Shown piece after piece: positions 9,386-17,654 of a DNA stretch of 64,000 bases. The notes beneath the pieces were generated by a model. That model was not told where the DNA came from. It ran no database searches and was given only the letters and a program-made list of their open reading frames with translations. The position numbers and the translations under genes were made by a program. The DNA lies in NCBI RefSeq assembly GCF_001931675.1, contig NZ_CP014839.1:3844001-3908000 (forward strand). The letters are read 5' to 3'. Positions within the stretch are counted from its first letter, which is position 1. Every line of letters begins with the position of its first letter. This stretch comes from Pandoraea thiooxydans. Its GTDB lineage: Bacteria; Pseudomonadota; Gammaproteobacteria; Burkholderiales; Burkholderiaceae.

Positions 9386-9497
9386 GCGCCACCTCCAGCC
9401 TCCTGAGCACGGCGGATGCCACGATCCGACAATGAAGGCAGCGCGTTCGTCAGTTGCCGCCGCTACCGAGCTATGAACAGTCGGCCTCGCGGCGGTA
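9386..9497 (+). pseudogene. Decayed duplicate of the 3' end of the phosphoesterase gene
   Basis: These roughly 112 bases align without gaps to the last 113 bases of the gene at 6852-8423 (8311-8423), with about four-fifths of bases identical by hand. Read in the same frame it gives ATSSLLSTADATIRQ, then an in-frame TGA, then RQRVRQLPPLPSYEQSASR. The intact gene has [19 protein letters not shown]...SDEQAASRP. The remnant has lost its own stop and everything upstream. It is what remains of a paralogue, or of an older 3' end displaced when the intervening 960 bp arrived. Confidence 0.8.
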
Positions 9498-9588
9498 TCG
9501 CAACTCGGATTGGTTGACGATGCGCCGGGCGAGAATTGGCTGAAATGGTCGTGATGTTTGACGCACTCCCGCTTTGACATTGAGCTTT

Positions 9589-9618
9589 GGCTCGGGCTCG
9601 GGCTCGGGCTCGGGCTCG
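9589..9618 (+). repeat. Hexanucleotide tandem repeat (GGCTCG)x5
   Basis: Five perfect tandem copies of GGCTCG, followed by AGCGGG. They lie in non-coding DNA just after the phosphoesterase remnant. A plus-strand frame through it would encode alternating Leu-Gly, but that frame has no credible gene. It is a candidate slippage-prone, length-variable tract. Confidence 0.85.
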
Positions 9619-9775
9619 AGCGGGATTTTTGGGCTTCAAGCTCTGTAAAGGGGACGGTGATTTCGCTTATCGGCCCGAAACCGACATACGAGATTTTCGA
9701 TAACGGCCATTCGAATCAACCGTTCAACGTCTCAGTCGGGGAATTCAGTGCCGCTGCAGCCACGGCGCGCCAGTG

Positions 9776-10162
9776 TCAGGAATTGCGCAACGCTGGCTTG
9801 TCGTTGATCGACTGGCCGAACTTGATCAGGTTGCCGTCGGGGTCGATCACGTAGAGTTCTGCCATGCCCCAGGCCCTTTGCGCGACGTCCTGCAATGTCG
9901 GCATCTTCGGCTTCAGTTCCGCGTGAAATGCGTAGATGTCGTCGACACGGACATAGCACGAAGTGTTTTCCGCGATCCGCTTGTCGTCGCACAACCAGAA
10001 ATGGATTTCCACGTCGCCCCGTGCGGCCATTCCATACGAGAAGTCGTCGAGATGCCGCGTTCTGAACCCCAGCACTTCATTGAAAAATTTCAGTGTTCGC
10101 GCAATGTCGAGCGACGCGAGAACAGGGATTGCTTTGCCAAACGCCAGTTCGTTTTCAGCCAT
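9776..10162 (-). CDS. VOC superfamily protein (bleomycin resistance / glyoxalase fold)
   Basis: A 128-aa protein, the usual size for a single vicinal-oxygen-chelate unit of the bleomycin-resistance type. The fold is visible as AIPVLASLDIARTLKFFNEVLGF (first beta-alpha unit), DVEIHFWLCDD, TSCYVRVDDIYAFHAEL and WGMAELYVIDPDGNLIKFGQ (last strands with the metal or ligand-binding Glu). Such proteins either bind and sequester antibiotics or catalyse metal-dependent reactions. The start is MAENELAF at 10162; in-frame upstream sequence is Cys/Arg-rich and not conserved-looking. It is a lone gene in an accessory stretch; its ligand cannot be inferred. Confidence 0.82.
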   Translation of the reverse strand: MAENELAFGKAIPVLASLDIARTLKFFNEVLGFRTRHLDDFSYGMAARGDVEIHFWLCDDKRIAENTSCYVRVDDIYAFHAELKPKMPTLQDVAQRAWGMAELYVIDPDGNLIKFGQSINDKPALRNS

Positions 10163-10501
10163 GATGTCCTTTTGACATTGGTCGGAGGTCAGCCGCCGCG
10201 CCCGTCTGACTGCTGTGCAAGTCGCGCATACATGAGCGCACATGCGTGTTCTGGAATCAAAGTGCCCCCAGAACCTGTGAAACTATCGACTGATTGTTGC
10301 CGATTCAGCGACCTGCGTCGACCGGCCCCTCCTGGCCGTATTCTGCCTGATATCTACCGGCGCCTAGTGACCCATCACTACCGTTCAACACCTCGCCAGG
10401 TACACGGCGGCTTTCGACCCGCAAGAGACATCTGACGGTCCCCAAAGCGGTCATTCGAATTCGCAAGGACACCTTTATCGGCACGCTCCTAAACGTGCTG
10501 C
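10163..10501. other. Intergenic region without a supported gene
   Basis: There are 339 bases upstream of the VOC gene and downstream of the nitroreductase gene, both on the minus strand. No open frame has start context or protein-like composition. A weak dyad GCACG...CGTGC sits within the last 25 bases and may help end the nitroreductase transcript. Base composition looks lower in GC than the core genes. Confidence 0.5.
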
Positions 10502-11116
10502 TTAGCGTTCCTTCGGATGACCAACGCAGAACAGCGCAATCGGAACCGTGTGTCTGGGAAGGCCCAAAGCCTCGTTCAGGCGATCGTCGTCGAATCCCAT
10601 TACAACGACGGCACCTAGTCCCTCAGCAGCTACCGCAAGATACATTTTCTGTGTACAAGCACCGGCCTCGAATTGAACGTACCTTGCACCTCGCATTCCG
10701 TCCGGCTGTTGTTCCGCAAATTGCCCGATGGCTTCGTTAAGCCGTGCGCCGACAACAACGACCATCGCAGCATCTTCCAACCATTCGTCGTTAGCGAGCG
10801 ATGTAGACAGCAAGACGCCATCCGCTAATGGTTTTCCGGTCAAAAGAAGCTGCTGGGATGCGGGTGCATATGCGTAGAATCCCGGCTCCAGCCCTTGCAC
10901 TCTGCGAACGATAACAAAAAGATCCAGTGGATAAAGAGCGTGCGCCGACGGGGCTGTACGCTTTCCATCATCTGATGTAATGCTTTGACCAGCGGCAAGT
11001 ATCCGTTCAACGGAACAGAGGCTGAGAGGCAATTCATCATAGAAGCGGATGCTGCGTCTGCGCCTGAGGAGCATCTTCAGATTGTCTGAAGCCTGGTCTA
11101 CCGCCGACTTTCTCAT
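10502..11116 (-). CDS. SagB/ThcOx-type nitroreductase family protein
   Basis: A 204-aa flavoprotein. The start at 11116 is supported by an ideal GGAGG five bases upstream. The order LLRRRRSIRFYDELPLSLCSVERILAAGQ (FMN phosphate-binding arginines), SAHALYPLDLFVIV, EPGFYAY and FEAGACTQKMYLAVAAEGLGAVVV is characteristic of the SagB-type oxidoreductase branch. That branch includes azoline dehydrogenases of RiPP clusters and also many stand-alone members. No precursor peptide, YcaO cyclodehydratase or RiPP exporter lies nearby, so this is probably an orphan FMN oxidoreductase. Codon use looks less GC-biased than the neighbours, consistent with acquisition. Confidence 0.82.
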   Translation of the reverse strand: MRKSAVDQASDNLKMLLRRRRSIRFYDELPLSLCSVERILAAGQSITSDDGKRTAPSAHALYPLDLFVIVRRVQGLEPGFYAYAPASQQLLLTGKPLADGVLLSTSLANDEWLEDAAMVVVVGARLNEAIGQFAEQQPDGMRGARYVQFEAGACTQKMYLAVAAEGLGAVVVMGFDDDRLNEALGLPRHTVPIALFCVGHPKER

Positions 11117-11364
11117 TTTTCCTCCGGCACGCATTGGCAAGGGTCATATGCTGGTCGAGCTTAGCATCCGCGAACCAGGCTCCCGTTTCGATCGTCCGGT
11201 ATTGGCCGCCTCCCGCCAGCCACCACCCCGCCATTCAAAATTCGATTCTGTGCCTGCTCTTCGAATCCTTATGCGGCAATCCACGAACCATGGCCACCAG
11301 CCGCGCGGCACGATGCGCCGCCGGCATCGGAGCCGACAGCGGTCATGGGGGTGATCACTCACGA

Positions 11365-12273
11365 CTACGGAATGTCACGCCGGACACGACCGGCGGTGAT
11401 GCTGTCAGTGAACCAGGCCTTGAGCGATTGAACGGCTTGCCTGGGTTCGGCAGTCGCGGGATGGACGAGGTGGTAGCTGGCAGCCAGGGCAAGCGCATGA
11501 TCGAACGGCTCAATCAGTTCACCGCGAGCCAGCTCCGTTTCCACCAACAGAGGGCTCGTCAGCACAACGCCTTGCGCACGCACTGCGGCGTCGATCGCCA
11601 TCAATGACTGGTCGAACTGGATACCGGCAGTGGCTTCGATCCGCACGCCGTCGAGACCGCTGAATCGAGCCAGCCAGGCAGCCCAGTGCGGGTGCAGCGT
11701 GTTATGAAGCAGGGTCGCCGCGCGAAGATCGTCGGGGCGCTTCAAGCGGTGCTGTTTCGTGTATGCCGGGCTGCAATACGCGCGAGCCTCGTCATCGCAC
11801 AGCCTTTGAACGGATAGGCGCGTATCTATCCCGTCGAAATGCCTGACCGCGAGATCGACGCCGTCCAATTCGAAGTCGACCATTGCCGTCGTCGTACTCA
11901 GGCTCAGCGCGATCCCCGGGTTCGCCTGCAGGAAATCGGCCATGCGCGGGGCGAACCACTTCGCGGCAAAACTCGGCGGCATCGACAGGCGCACGCCGTT
12001 ACCGCGGCGCTCACGAATGCGGTGGCTTGCGTGAACAAGCTCCGCCAGCGCGGGTTGAATCTGGGCGAAGTACGCGCGACCGTCCTCGGTGGGCGTCAAT
12101 TGCCGTATCTGGCGCACGAACAGCGCGACGCCGAGCCATTCTTCAAGCTTCTGGATCTGCTGCCCTATCGCGCCGGGCGTGACGTTCAGCTCCCGAGATG
12201 CAAGAGTAAAACTGCCAAGTCGCATCGCGGCTTCGAAGGCGGGAAGGGCTTTCAGTGGAGGCGTTGATCTCAT
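11365..12273 (-). CDS. LysR family transcriptional regulator (GcvA-like)
   Basis: A 302-aa protein. The N-terminal winged HTH (residues 5-65, LKALPAFEAAMRLGSFTLASRELNVTPGAIGQQIQKLEEWLG) has the F-A-R-S-x-A-A pattern and the GAIGQQI recognition helix of the GcvA/AmpR branch. A periplasmic-binding-like effector domain follows (about 90-295). It is divergent from an EamA transporter at 12373 with about 100 bp between, so it probably controls that exporter and itself. The effector is unknown. Confidence 0.92.
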   Translation of the reverse strand: MRSTPPLKALPAFEAAMRLGSFTLASRELNVTPGAIGQQIQKLEEWLGVALFVRQIRQLTPTEDGRAYFAQIQPALAELVHASHRIRERRGNGVRLSMPPSFAAKWFAPRMADFLQANPGIALSLSTTTAMVDFELDGVDLAVRHFDGIDTRLSVQRLCDDEARAYCSPAYTKQHRLKRPDDLRAATLLHNTLHPHWAAWLARFSGLDGVRIEATAGIQFDQSLMAIDAAVRAQGVVLTSPLLVETELARGELIEPFDHALALAASYHLVHPATAEPRQAVQSLKAWFTDSITAGRVRRDIP

Positions 12274-12372
12274 AACTCAGTTTTTCTATTGCATACGCGA
12301 TATTAAATCATTTGTGGAGCATGGTCGTGCGGAACACAATCGGGACTTCATCCGCTTTCCCGGTGCGCTGCC

Positions 12373-13308
12373 ATGAACCCCGCTTATTTCGCTTTCGCCG
12401 CCCTCGGGCTGATCTGGGGCACCAATTTTCTGTTCATGAAGTGGGCGAGCGTCGATCTGGCTGCCAGCCAGATCGTGTTCCTGCGCGTGCTTTTCGGCTT
12501 CCTCCCGCTACTGGCGGTCGCGCTTTTCAGTAGGGCGCTCAAATGGCGCCATCTCCGGCACGCTCACCACTTCCTGGTGATGTCGCTGCTTGCGACGGTG
12601 ATCTACTACTATGCGTTCGCGAAAGGAGCCGGGCTACTGTTCTCGAGCATTGCCGGGATGTTGAGCGGCGCCATCCCGCTCTTTTCCTTCCTGTGTGCAT
12701 GGGCGCTGCTGCGCGAGGAGCGCCCGAACGCGCGAATGATCGCGGGCATCGCCAGTGGATTCGTCGGTGTCCTGCTGATTGCGCGTCCATGGAATGCGCA
12801 CGCCGCTGGCGTCAACCTGCCCGGCGTCGGCTATATGGTGGCTGGCTCGCTGAGCGTGGGCTGCTCGTTCGTGTATGCGCGCCGCTTTCTTTCAAGCCTG
12901 GACCTCTCGCCGCTCGCGCTGTCGACGTGGCAGATCGGCTTTGCACTGGTCCTGATCGGCTGCGTCACGGATTTCCATGGCATCGGGCGTGTGACGGGCG
13001 ATGCCCGGGCGCTGGTCGGCCTCGTGTTCGGACTGGGTCTGACGGGCACCGGAATCGCATACATCCTTTATTACTTCATCGTCCGACGGCTCGGAGCAGT
13101 GACCGCCTCCAGCGTGACGTACATTCCACCGGTCGCTGCAATGTTGATGGGTTCGTGGATCGCGCAGGAACCGATCGGCGCGGTCGAACTGCTTGCGATG
13201 GGCGCAATCCTCGGTGGCGTGTTTCTCCTGCAACGTGGCAGGCAAGCACACGCATCCGCAGTGCGCGAACCGAGGAAGGCGACCGACCAGGGACGCCGTG
13301 TCGTCTGA
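12373..13308 (+). CDS. EamA/DMT family transporter
   Basis: A 311-aa protein with ten hydrophobic segments arranged as two EamA repeats (about residues 5-140 and 150-290). It starts NPAYFAFAALGLIWGTNFLFMKWA and contains the typical inner motif FSSIAGMLSGAIPLFSFLCAWALLREERPN at the end of the first repeat. Members export amino acids, metabolites or drugs, or import solutes, by an inner-membrane carrier mechanism. It is divergent from a LysR regulator, suggesting inducible export of the regulator's effector. The tail after residue 290 is basic and cytosolic. Confidence 0.9.
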   Translation: MNPAYFAFAALGLIWGTNFLFMKWASVDLAASQIVFLRVLFGFLPLLAVALFSRALKWRHLRHAHHFLVMSLLATVIYYYAFAKGAGLLFSSIAGMLSGAIPLFSFLCAWALLREERPNARMIAGIASGFVGVLLIARPWNAHAAGVNLPGVGYMVAGSLSVGCSFVYARRFLSSLDLSPLALSTWQIGFALVLIGCVTDFHGIGRVTGDARALVGLVFGLGLTGTGIAYILYYFIVRRLGAVTASSVTYIPPVAAMLMGSWIAQEPIGAVELLAMGAILGGVFLLQRGRQAHASAVREPRKATDQGRRVV

Positions 13309-13555
13309 ACGCTTTCAATACACATCGAGCGGTCAGCGTACCGTTGCCGGGACGTGCTGCAATCGCACACCCCTCGAACGACTGCATTGTCTGCAATAGC
13401 GCGTGCCGCCGTGTCTCATAACGCAGGCTCACACGTGACGTGGCGCAGAGGCAGTCCGGGCGAACCAGTCGGTCCGGCAAGCGCTTCGCCGGATGTGCGA
13501 ACGGCGGCGGGAGACCGTCGCAGGTTGCGCATCGGCCCCCAGAGGCTGCGCAAAC

Positions 13556-13951
13556 TCACTTGCTTGCCGACGATTGCAGCTCGGCCGCAATCTGCTCGAA
13601 CAGTTGCGATGTCCAGTCCGGTGGATAGTTAAGCGGCGCGAGGATCGGCTTGCTCACGATGGCAACGTCCGTGCTCGAGTCGCTCAGCGGGCGCAGCCAT
13701 ATGGCGATGCGTTCGCCCCAGCTCCACCAGGAAATGCCGTGGGAGACCACGATGCGCCCAGCGGCCGGATCACTTTCCAGCAGGTCGAGCTTCTTTGCCT
13801 TCGCCGCAGCAAGCGTGGCGTCGTACACCACCTTGTAGGGTGCCGCGTAGACGCGATGCACGCCCTCTTCCCTGGACGCCTTGACCGATTCGGTGGACGC
13901 GCAGCCGCTGAGCGCCAGCGCAAAGATAATTGGAATAAGCCAGACTCGCAT
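13556..13951 (-). CDS. Putative outer-membrane or periplasmic lipoprotein
   Basis: A 131-aa protein with a lipoprotein signal, MRVWLIPIIFALALSGCASTES, where LSGC is the lipobox and Cys17 the acylated residue. The start is fixed by AAGGAG nine bases upstream of the ATG at 13951. The mature domain (KVVYDATLAAAKAKKLDLLESDPAAGRIVVSHG...WGERIAIWLRPL...TDVAIVSK) resembles small two-layer alpha/beta lipoproteins in which a conserved helix packs on four strands. Function is unknown. A near-consensus FNR-type site lies about 90 bp upstream. Confidence 0.75.
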   Translation of the reverse strand: MRVWLIPIIFALALSGCASTESVKASREEGVHRVYAAPYKVVYDATLAAAKAKKLDLLESDPAAGRIVVSHGISWWSWGERIAIWLRPLSDSSTDVAIVSKPILAPLNYPPDWTSQLFEQIAAELQSSASK

Positions 13952-14041
13952 GGCAAGCTCCTTCAGTAACCCGCTGTCGCTGTGCTCCCGGGCGACGCGC
14001 ACACCGTTTCGTTCATGCTACGAGGCTGCTTTTCTCGTCCC

Positions 14042-14055
14042 TTGAGATAGATCAA
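14042..14055. promoter_or_regulatory. FNR/ANR-type binding site
   Basis: TTGAGATAGATCAA matches the FNR/ANR consensus TTGAT-N4-ATCAA at nine of ten defined positions and extends to a CTTGA...TCAAG dyad. It lies about 90 bp upstream of the lipoprotein start at 13951. Oxygen-responsive control of that gene is inferred from position only. Confidence 0.5.
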
Positions 14056-14232
14056 GGTTGGCGTTCTACGTGATCTGCCATGAGGTTTTGTGGTTTGCCG
14101 GTGTTCGTTTGGCTGACTATCGCAGGCAGCCGTACGTTACAGCGAGGCTTCGTCGATGCGGGCGACAGGAAGGCGTCGGCCTCGCACTCACGATCAGCTG
14201 GACTGGATCGCTCTCAACGACTTCCGACGGGT

Positions 14233-14991
14233 CTATGGTTCAACCTCGACGTCCTGGTCGTCGCCCATCCCATGATCGCCGCCCTGGGAAATGATGGTCA
14301 CGTAACGCGGGTTACTGGCTCGATAAACGTTGGCATAAATGGGGGTCGCCACGACGCCGGTGCCGCAGGGGAATTTCATCTCCCTGTCGATTCGACCGCT
14401 TTTGATATTGACGAGCCGCAAACGGGCCATCGACAACGAACAACTTCCGGAAGACTCGTACACGCCCAGCAATAGATGATCTTTCGTGTGATGCCACATT
14501 GGTATTGCAACGATACCGACGATGCGGGGTGACTGCTCACCGGTGTCGTCAAGGCGCCCAACCTGATGCAACGTGATAGGCAGATTATTTTTTCCATCGC
14601 GCCACTCGCCCGATGCCTGCGTGCCGCTGATTTTCAACTCGATAGGACAGGGAACGGGGCGCGTTGCCGAAGGGGGCGGCACCTTCGGCGAATCGGCAAA
14701 GGAAGCGGGCTCGGTTGCCTCGCACAACTGCATCGTGCCATTGGGTCGACGTTTGCCTTGCAATGGGATGGGAATACGATGGGCATCGTAGTAGTAACTG
14801 CCATCGACGCGCCACTGGCCGGGCTCGTTACGGTCGATGTAACCAAAGGTCTGCAGGGACAAGTGAATTGGCTGGCTACCGATCGTGCCGACATAATTCA
14901 CGACCTCATACCATCCGGCATGGGCCGATGAGCTCGCTACCAGGAAAATCAGCCATAAGGCGATGCGAGAGAAATCTGGCTTGCTCTTCAT
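14233..14991 (-). CDS. Exported protein of unknown function
   Basis: A 252-aa protein with a Sec signal peptide (MKSKPDFSRIALWLIFLVASSSAHAG, cleavage after AHA near residue 25). The mature part begins WYEVVNYVGTIGSQPIHLSLQTF and contains a beta-rich repeat-like pattern (GSYYYDAHRIPIPLQGKRRPNGTMQLCE, then GEWRDGKNNLPITLHQVG), recalling small secreted domains in which strands alternate with G-Y-Y and L-x-G motifs. It has a few Cys (LCEAT, PCPIE, SGSCSLS, FPCGTG) that could form two disulphides in the periplasm. I do not recognise a named family. It is a single gene on the minus strand. Confidence 0.65.
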   Translation of the reverse strand: MKSKPDFSRIALWLIFLVASSSAHAGWYEVVNYVGTIGSQPIHLSLQTFGYIDRNEPGQWRVDGSYYYDAHRIPIPLQGKRRPNGTMQLCEATEPASFADSPKVPPPSATRPVPCPIELKISGTQASGEWRDGKNNLPITLHQVGRLDDTGEQSPRIVGIVAIPMWHHTKDHLLLGVYESSGSCSLSMARLRLVNIKSGRIDREMKFPCGTGVVATPIYANVYRASNPRYVTIISQGGDHGMGDDQDVEVEP

Positions 14992-15183
14992 CGGTTGCTT
15001 TCGATTGCCGCCAACAGGCTGGTCTGCGGATTGTCGGCGATCTAACCGATGATGTCGAGCGCCCCGAATGGCCCCATTCTGCCCGACGGCGATCGACGCT
15101 TGGCGCGGCCGACGCTCACCCGGAGCCGGATATATCTGTCCGCCTGGGGAGCCGGCACGCCGCTCCCCTATCGCCGATTTTTC

Positions 15184-15990
15184 TCAGAGCGCCGAATGAT
15201 CCCGCACCGCTTCTTCGAGAGCGGGCTTCAGCCCAAGGAAGCGCTCGTCGACTGCAGCGGGATTCTCACGGTTGAGCGCAATCATCTGGGCGCGTGTCTC
15301 GCCACCGCGGATCACCTCGAAAGCATTCGCCTCGATGCCCTCCACGATGGCCGCGGCCACCGCGGACGCCGGCTCGCGAGAAAAGCCGAGCTCAGGGCCG
15401 GCGCGGTTTGATCGCATCATTGGCGTGTCGGTGCCGCCGGGATAGGCAGTCAGCACATGAATGCCTTCGCCCTTGAGCTCGCGCCGCATCGCTTCGCCAA
15501 AGCGCGCCAGGCCGGCCTTGGTCGCCGCATAGGTCGCGTAGAACGGCGCACCGATCAGCGCGATTCCGGAGGCAATGTTCACGACCATCGCGTCGCCGCC
15601 CGCGCGCAGCGCCGGCAGGGCCGCGCGCGTCAGCAAGATGGGCGCAACCAGATCGACTTCTATCATTGTCTGCAGCTCGGCTTCCGGCGTGTTTTCGAGG
15701 CGCCCGGCCCGCACACCGCCCGCATTGTTGACGAGCACGTCCAGGCCGCCGAGCGTGTCCACCGCCTGCCTGATCGTCGCCGCGCGGCCGTCGGGGCTCG
15801 CCACGTCGGCGGCCACGCCCGACACGGACGGGGCGGTTTCCTGGAGCTCTCGGACGGCGTTCGCCAGAACGTCGGGCCTGCGGCCGGTGACGACAACCTT
15901 CGCGCCCTTCGCAAGCAGCGCGTGCGCCAGCGCGAGCCCAATGCCGCTCGAGCCGCCGGTGATCAGAATGCGCTTGCCGTCGATTTTCAT
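15184..15990 (-). CDS. SDR family NAD(P)-dependent oxidoreductase
   Basis: A 268-aa classical short-chain dehydrogenase. The nucleotide-binding motif GGSSGIGLALA is at residues 12-22, NNAGG follows about residue 87, the catalytic Ser in VNIASG sits near 140, and the YATYAATKAG segment supplies Tyr and Lys. The TGRRP pocket suggests NADPH preference. It reduces a carbonyl or oxidises an alcohol; the substrate is unknown. Its start overlaps the stop of the upstream YghU-type GST by four bases (ATGA), so the two are translationally coupled and likely act in the same detoxification route. Confidence 0.92.
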   Translation of the reverse strand: MKIDGKRILITGGSSGIGLALAHALLAKGAKVVVTGRRPDVLANAVRELQETAPSVSGVAADVASPDGRAATIRQAVDTLGGLDVLVNNAGGVRAGRLENTPEAELQTMIEVDLVAPILLTRAALPALRAGGDAMVVNIASGIALIGAPFYATYAATKAGLARFGEAMRRELKGEGIHVLTAYPGGTDTPMMRSNRAGPELGFSREPASAVAAAIVEGIEANAFEVIRGGETRAQMIALNRENPAAVDERFLGLKPALEEAVRDHSAL

Positions 15991-16865
15991 GATTGCTTTC
16001 CTTCCAGTTTGTCCTGGGTCGACGTCTCGAAATCGCGCGCGTCGTGACGCTCGCGAAGCTGTCCGGACGGCTCGCCGCTCGTTCTGTTGACCATGCGCCC
16101 GCGCTTCACGGCCGGCCGCGCAAAGATGGTCTCGGCCCAGCGCTGAACGTTGGTGTACTCCTGCACCGACAGGAATTCCGCCGCGCCGTATTGCCAGCCT
16201 CTGACGAGGCCGCCGTACCAGGGGAACACCGCGATATCGGCGATGGTGTATTCGTCCCCGGCGAGGTACTGGCTTTCGGCCAGACGGCGGTCGAGCACGT
16301 CCAATTGGCGCTTGACCTCCATCGCGAAGCGGTCGATCGCATACTCGATCTTCACCGGCGCATAGGCATAGAAATGGCCGAAGCCGCCTCCCAGGTAGGG
16401 CGCGCTGCCCATCTGCCAGAACAGCCAGTTCAGCGTCTCGGTCCGGGCGGCGAGCTCTTGCGGAAGAAACGCGCCGAACTTCTCGGCCAGATACAGCAGG
16501 ATCGAGCCCGACTCGAACACACGGATCGGCTTCGCCCCGCTGCGGTCGAGCAGCGCCGGGATCTTGGAGTTCGGATTGATTTCCACGAAGCCGCTGCCGA
16601 ACTGATCGCCCTCGCCGATCCGGATCAGCCACGCGTCATACTCGGCACCGGTGTGGCCTGCCGCGAGCAGCTCTTCGAGCATGATCGTCACTTTCACGCC
16701 ATTGGGCGTGCCCAGCGAATAAAGCTGCAGCGGGTGGCGGCCCACCGGCAACACCTTCTCGTGCGTCGGGCCGGCGACCGGCCGGTTGATGTTCGCAAAC
16801 GTGCCGCCGCTGGGTTTGTTCCAGGTCCAGACCTGCGGGGGAATATAGTCGTGGGAATCTGCCAT
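15987..16865 (-). CDS. yghU: YghU-like glutathione transferase / disulfide-bond oxidoreductase
   Basis: A 292-aa protein, longer than ordinary GSTs because of the N-terminal extension typical of YghU (DSHDYIPPQVWTWNKPSGGTFANINRPVAGPTHEK). The thioredoxin-fold domain is about residues 45-130, with INPNSKIPALLD and the glutathione-binding ESGSILLYLAEKFG. The helical domain carries GDEYTIADIAVFPW. YghU enzymes bind two glutathiones and reduce disulfides or organic hydroperoxides. The start at 16865 has GGAG seven bases upstream; a Met two codons earlier is possible. It is coupled to the downstream SDR. Confidence 0.92.
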   Translation of the reverse strand: MADSHDYIPPQVWTWNKPSGGTFANINRPVAGPTHEKVLPVGRHPLQLYSLGTPNGVKVTIMLEELLAAGHTGAEYDAWLIRIGEGDQFGSGFVEINPNSKIPALLDRSGAKPIRVFESGSILLYLAEKFGAFLPQELAARTETLNWLFWQMGSAPYLGGGFGHFYAYAPVKIEYAIDRFAMEVKRQLDVLDRRLAESQYLAGDEYTIADIAVFPWYGGLVRGWQYGAAEFLSVQEYTNVQRWAETIFARPAVKRGRMVNRTSGEPSGQLRERHDARDFETSTQDKLEGKQS

Positions 16866-16897
16866 GTTCATCTCCATTGTCATCTGGTGCCAACTTA

Positions 16898-16937
16898 ACA
16901 GGGTGTTGAAAAACGCAGCGAGTAGTTCAACATCCCG
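16898..16937. repeat. Hairpin/repeat segment after gst, partner near 19563
   Basis: GGGTGTTGAA (16901-16910) pairs with TTCAACATCCC (16926-16936) with one bulged base, directly after the GST stop codon. The leading ACAGGGTGTTGAA recurs in the same orientation at about 19564-19576, followed in both copies by a CGCA..AGCGAG string. The two copies bracket the GST-exporter-TetR block. They may be remnants of a mobile-element end, or the first may serve as a transcript-end hairpin. No T tract follows it. Confidence 0.45.
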
Positions 16938-17642
16938 TCAGGCAACCGGGGAATAGTTCGAAGGAAAGAGCGCACGCCGGGTTTCTTCGTCATTGACCTT
17001 CTTGAACTCGTGATCCTTGCCGACGGCTCTGGCGCGCGCGACCGCCGGCCGGGCGTCGACCGTCTCGAACAGCCGCTTGAGGTTCGGAAACGAGCCCAGC
17101 GGATCGTCGGCCCCCTTGAGTACGCGCGAGGCGCGATCGAGCCATCCCCAGGCCGAGATGTCCGCGATCGTGTAGGTTTCGCCGACGATATACGTGCGTC
17201 CTTCCAGGTGATCGTTCAGGACCTGGTAGTGACGCTCGGCCTCGCGTCGATAGCGGTTCACCGCATAGTCGAGCCCTTCGGGCGCGGCAAACTGAAAGTG
17301 CACGGCCTGCCCCGAAAACGGGCCAAGACCGGAGGCGAGAAACAGCAGCCACGAAAGCAGTTCGGGCCTGTCTTGTGGTGCACCGAGCAACTTGCCGGTC
17401 TTCTCCGCCAGATAGAGCAGGATCGCGGTGGAGTCGAAGACTCGTGCCTCCCCGCCGCCCGGCCCTTCCGTGTCGACGATGGCGGGCACCTTGCCGTTGG
17501 GGTTGATCGCGCGGAACGCCTGGGTGTGCTGCTCGCCCTTGCTGGTATCGATGGGCATCGTCTCATAGGGAAGACCGGTCTCTTCCAGAAACAGAGCGAT
17601 CTTGGCCGGGTTTGGCGTTGGATGAAAATAAAAACGGATCAT
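16938..17642 (-). CDS. Glutathione S-transferase family protein
   Basis: A 234-aa cytosolic GST. The thioredoxin-like domain (MIRFYFHPTPNPAKIALFLEETGLPYE) ends with INPNGKVPAIVD and the glutathione gamma-glutamyl binding segment FDSTAILLYLAEKTG. The all-helical domain contains GETYTIADISAWGWL, the conserved N-capping box region. It probably conjugates glutathione to electrophiles. It lies 12 bases downstream of the EamA transporter gene, so conjugation and export may be coupled. A hairpin follows the stop. Confidence 0.92.
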   Translation of the reverse strand: MIRFYFHPTPNPAKIALFLEETGLPYETMPIDTSKGEQHTQAFRAINPNGKVPAIVDTEGPGGGEARVFDSTAILLYLAEKTGKLLGAPQDRPELLSWLLFLASGLGPFSGQAVHFQFAAPEGLDYAVNRYRREAERHYQVLNDHLEGRTYIVGETYTIADISAWGWLDRASRVLKGADDPLGSFPNLKRLFETVDARPAVARARAVGKDHEFKKVNDEETRRALFPSNYSPVA

Positions 17643-17654
17643 GGCGGGGTACCC

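Noticed and set aside
11144-11362. 72-codon minus-strand frame between the SagB and LysR genes
   Set aside because: No ribosome site and Trp/Arg-rich residues not resembling a known family.
16898-16937. Intact insertion sequence at the ACAGGGTGTTGAA repeat
   Set aside because: No transposase frame lies between or beside the copies; only short end-like strings remain.
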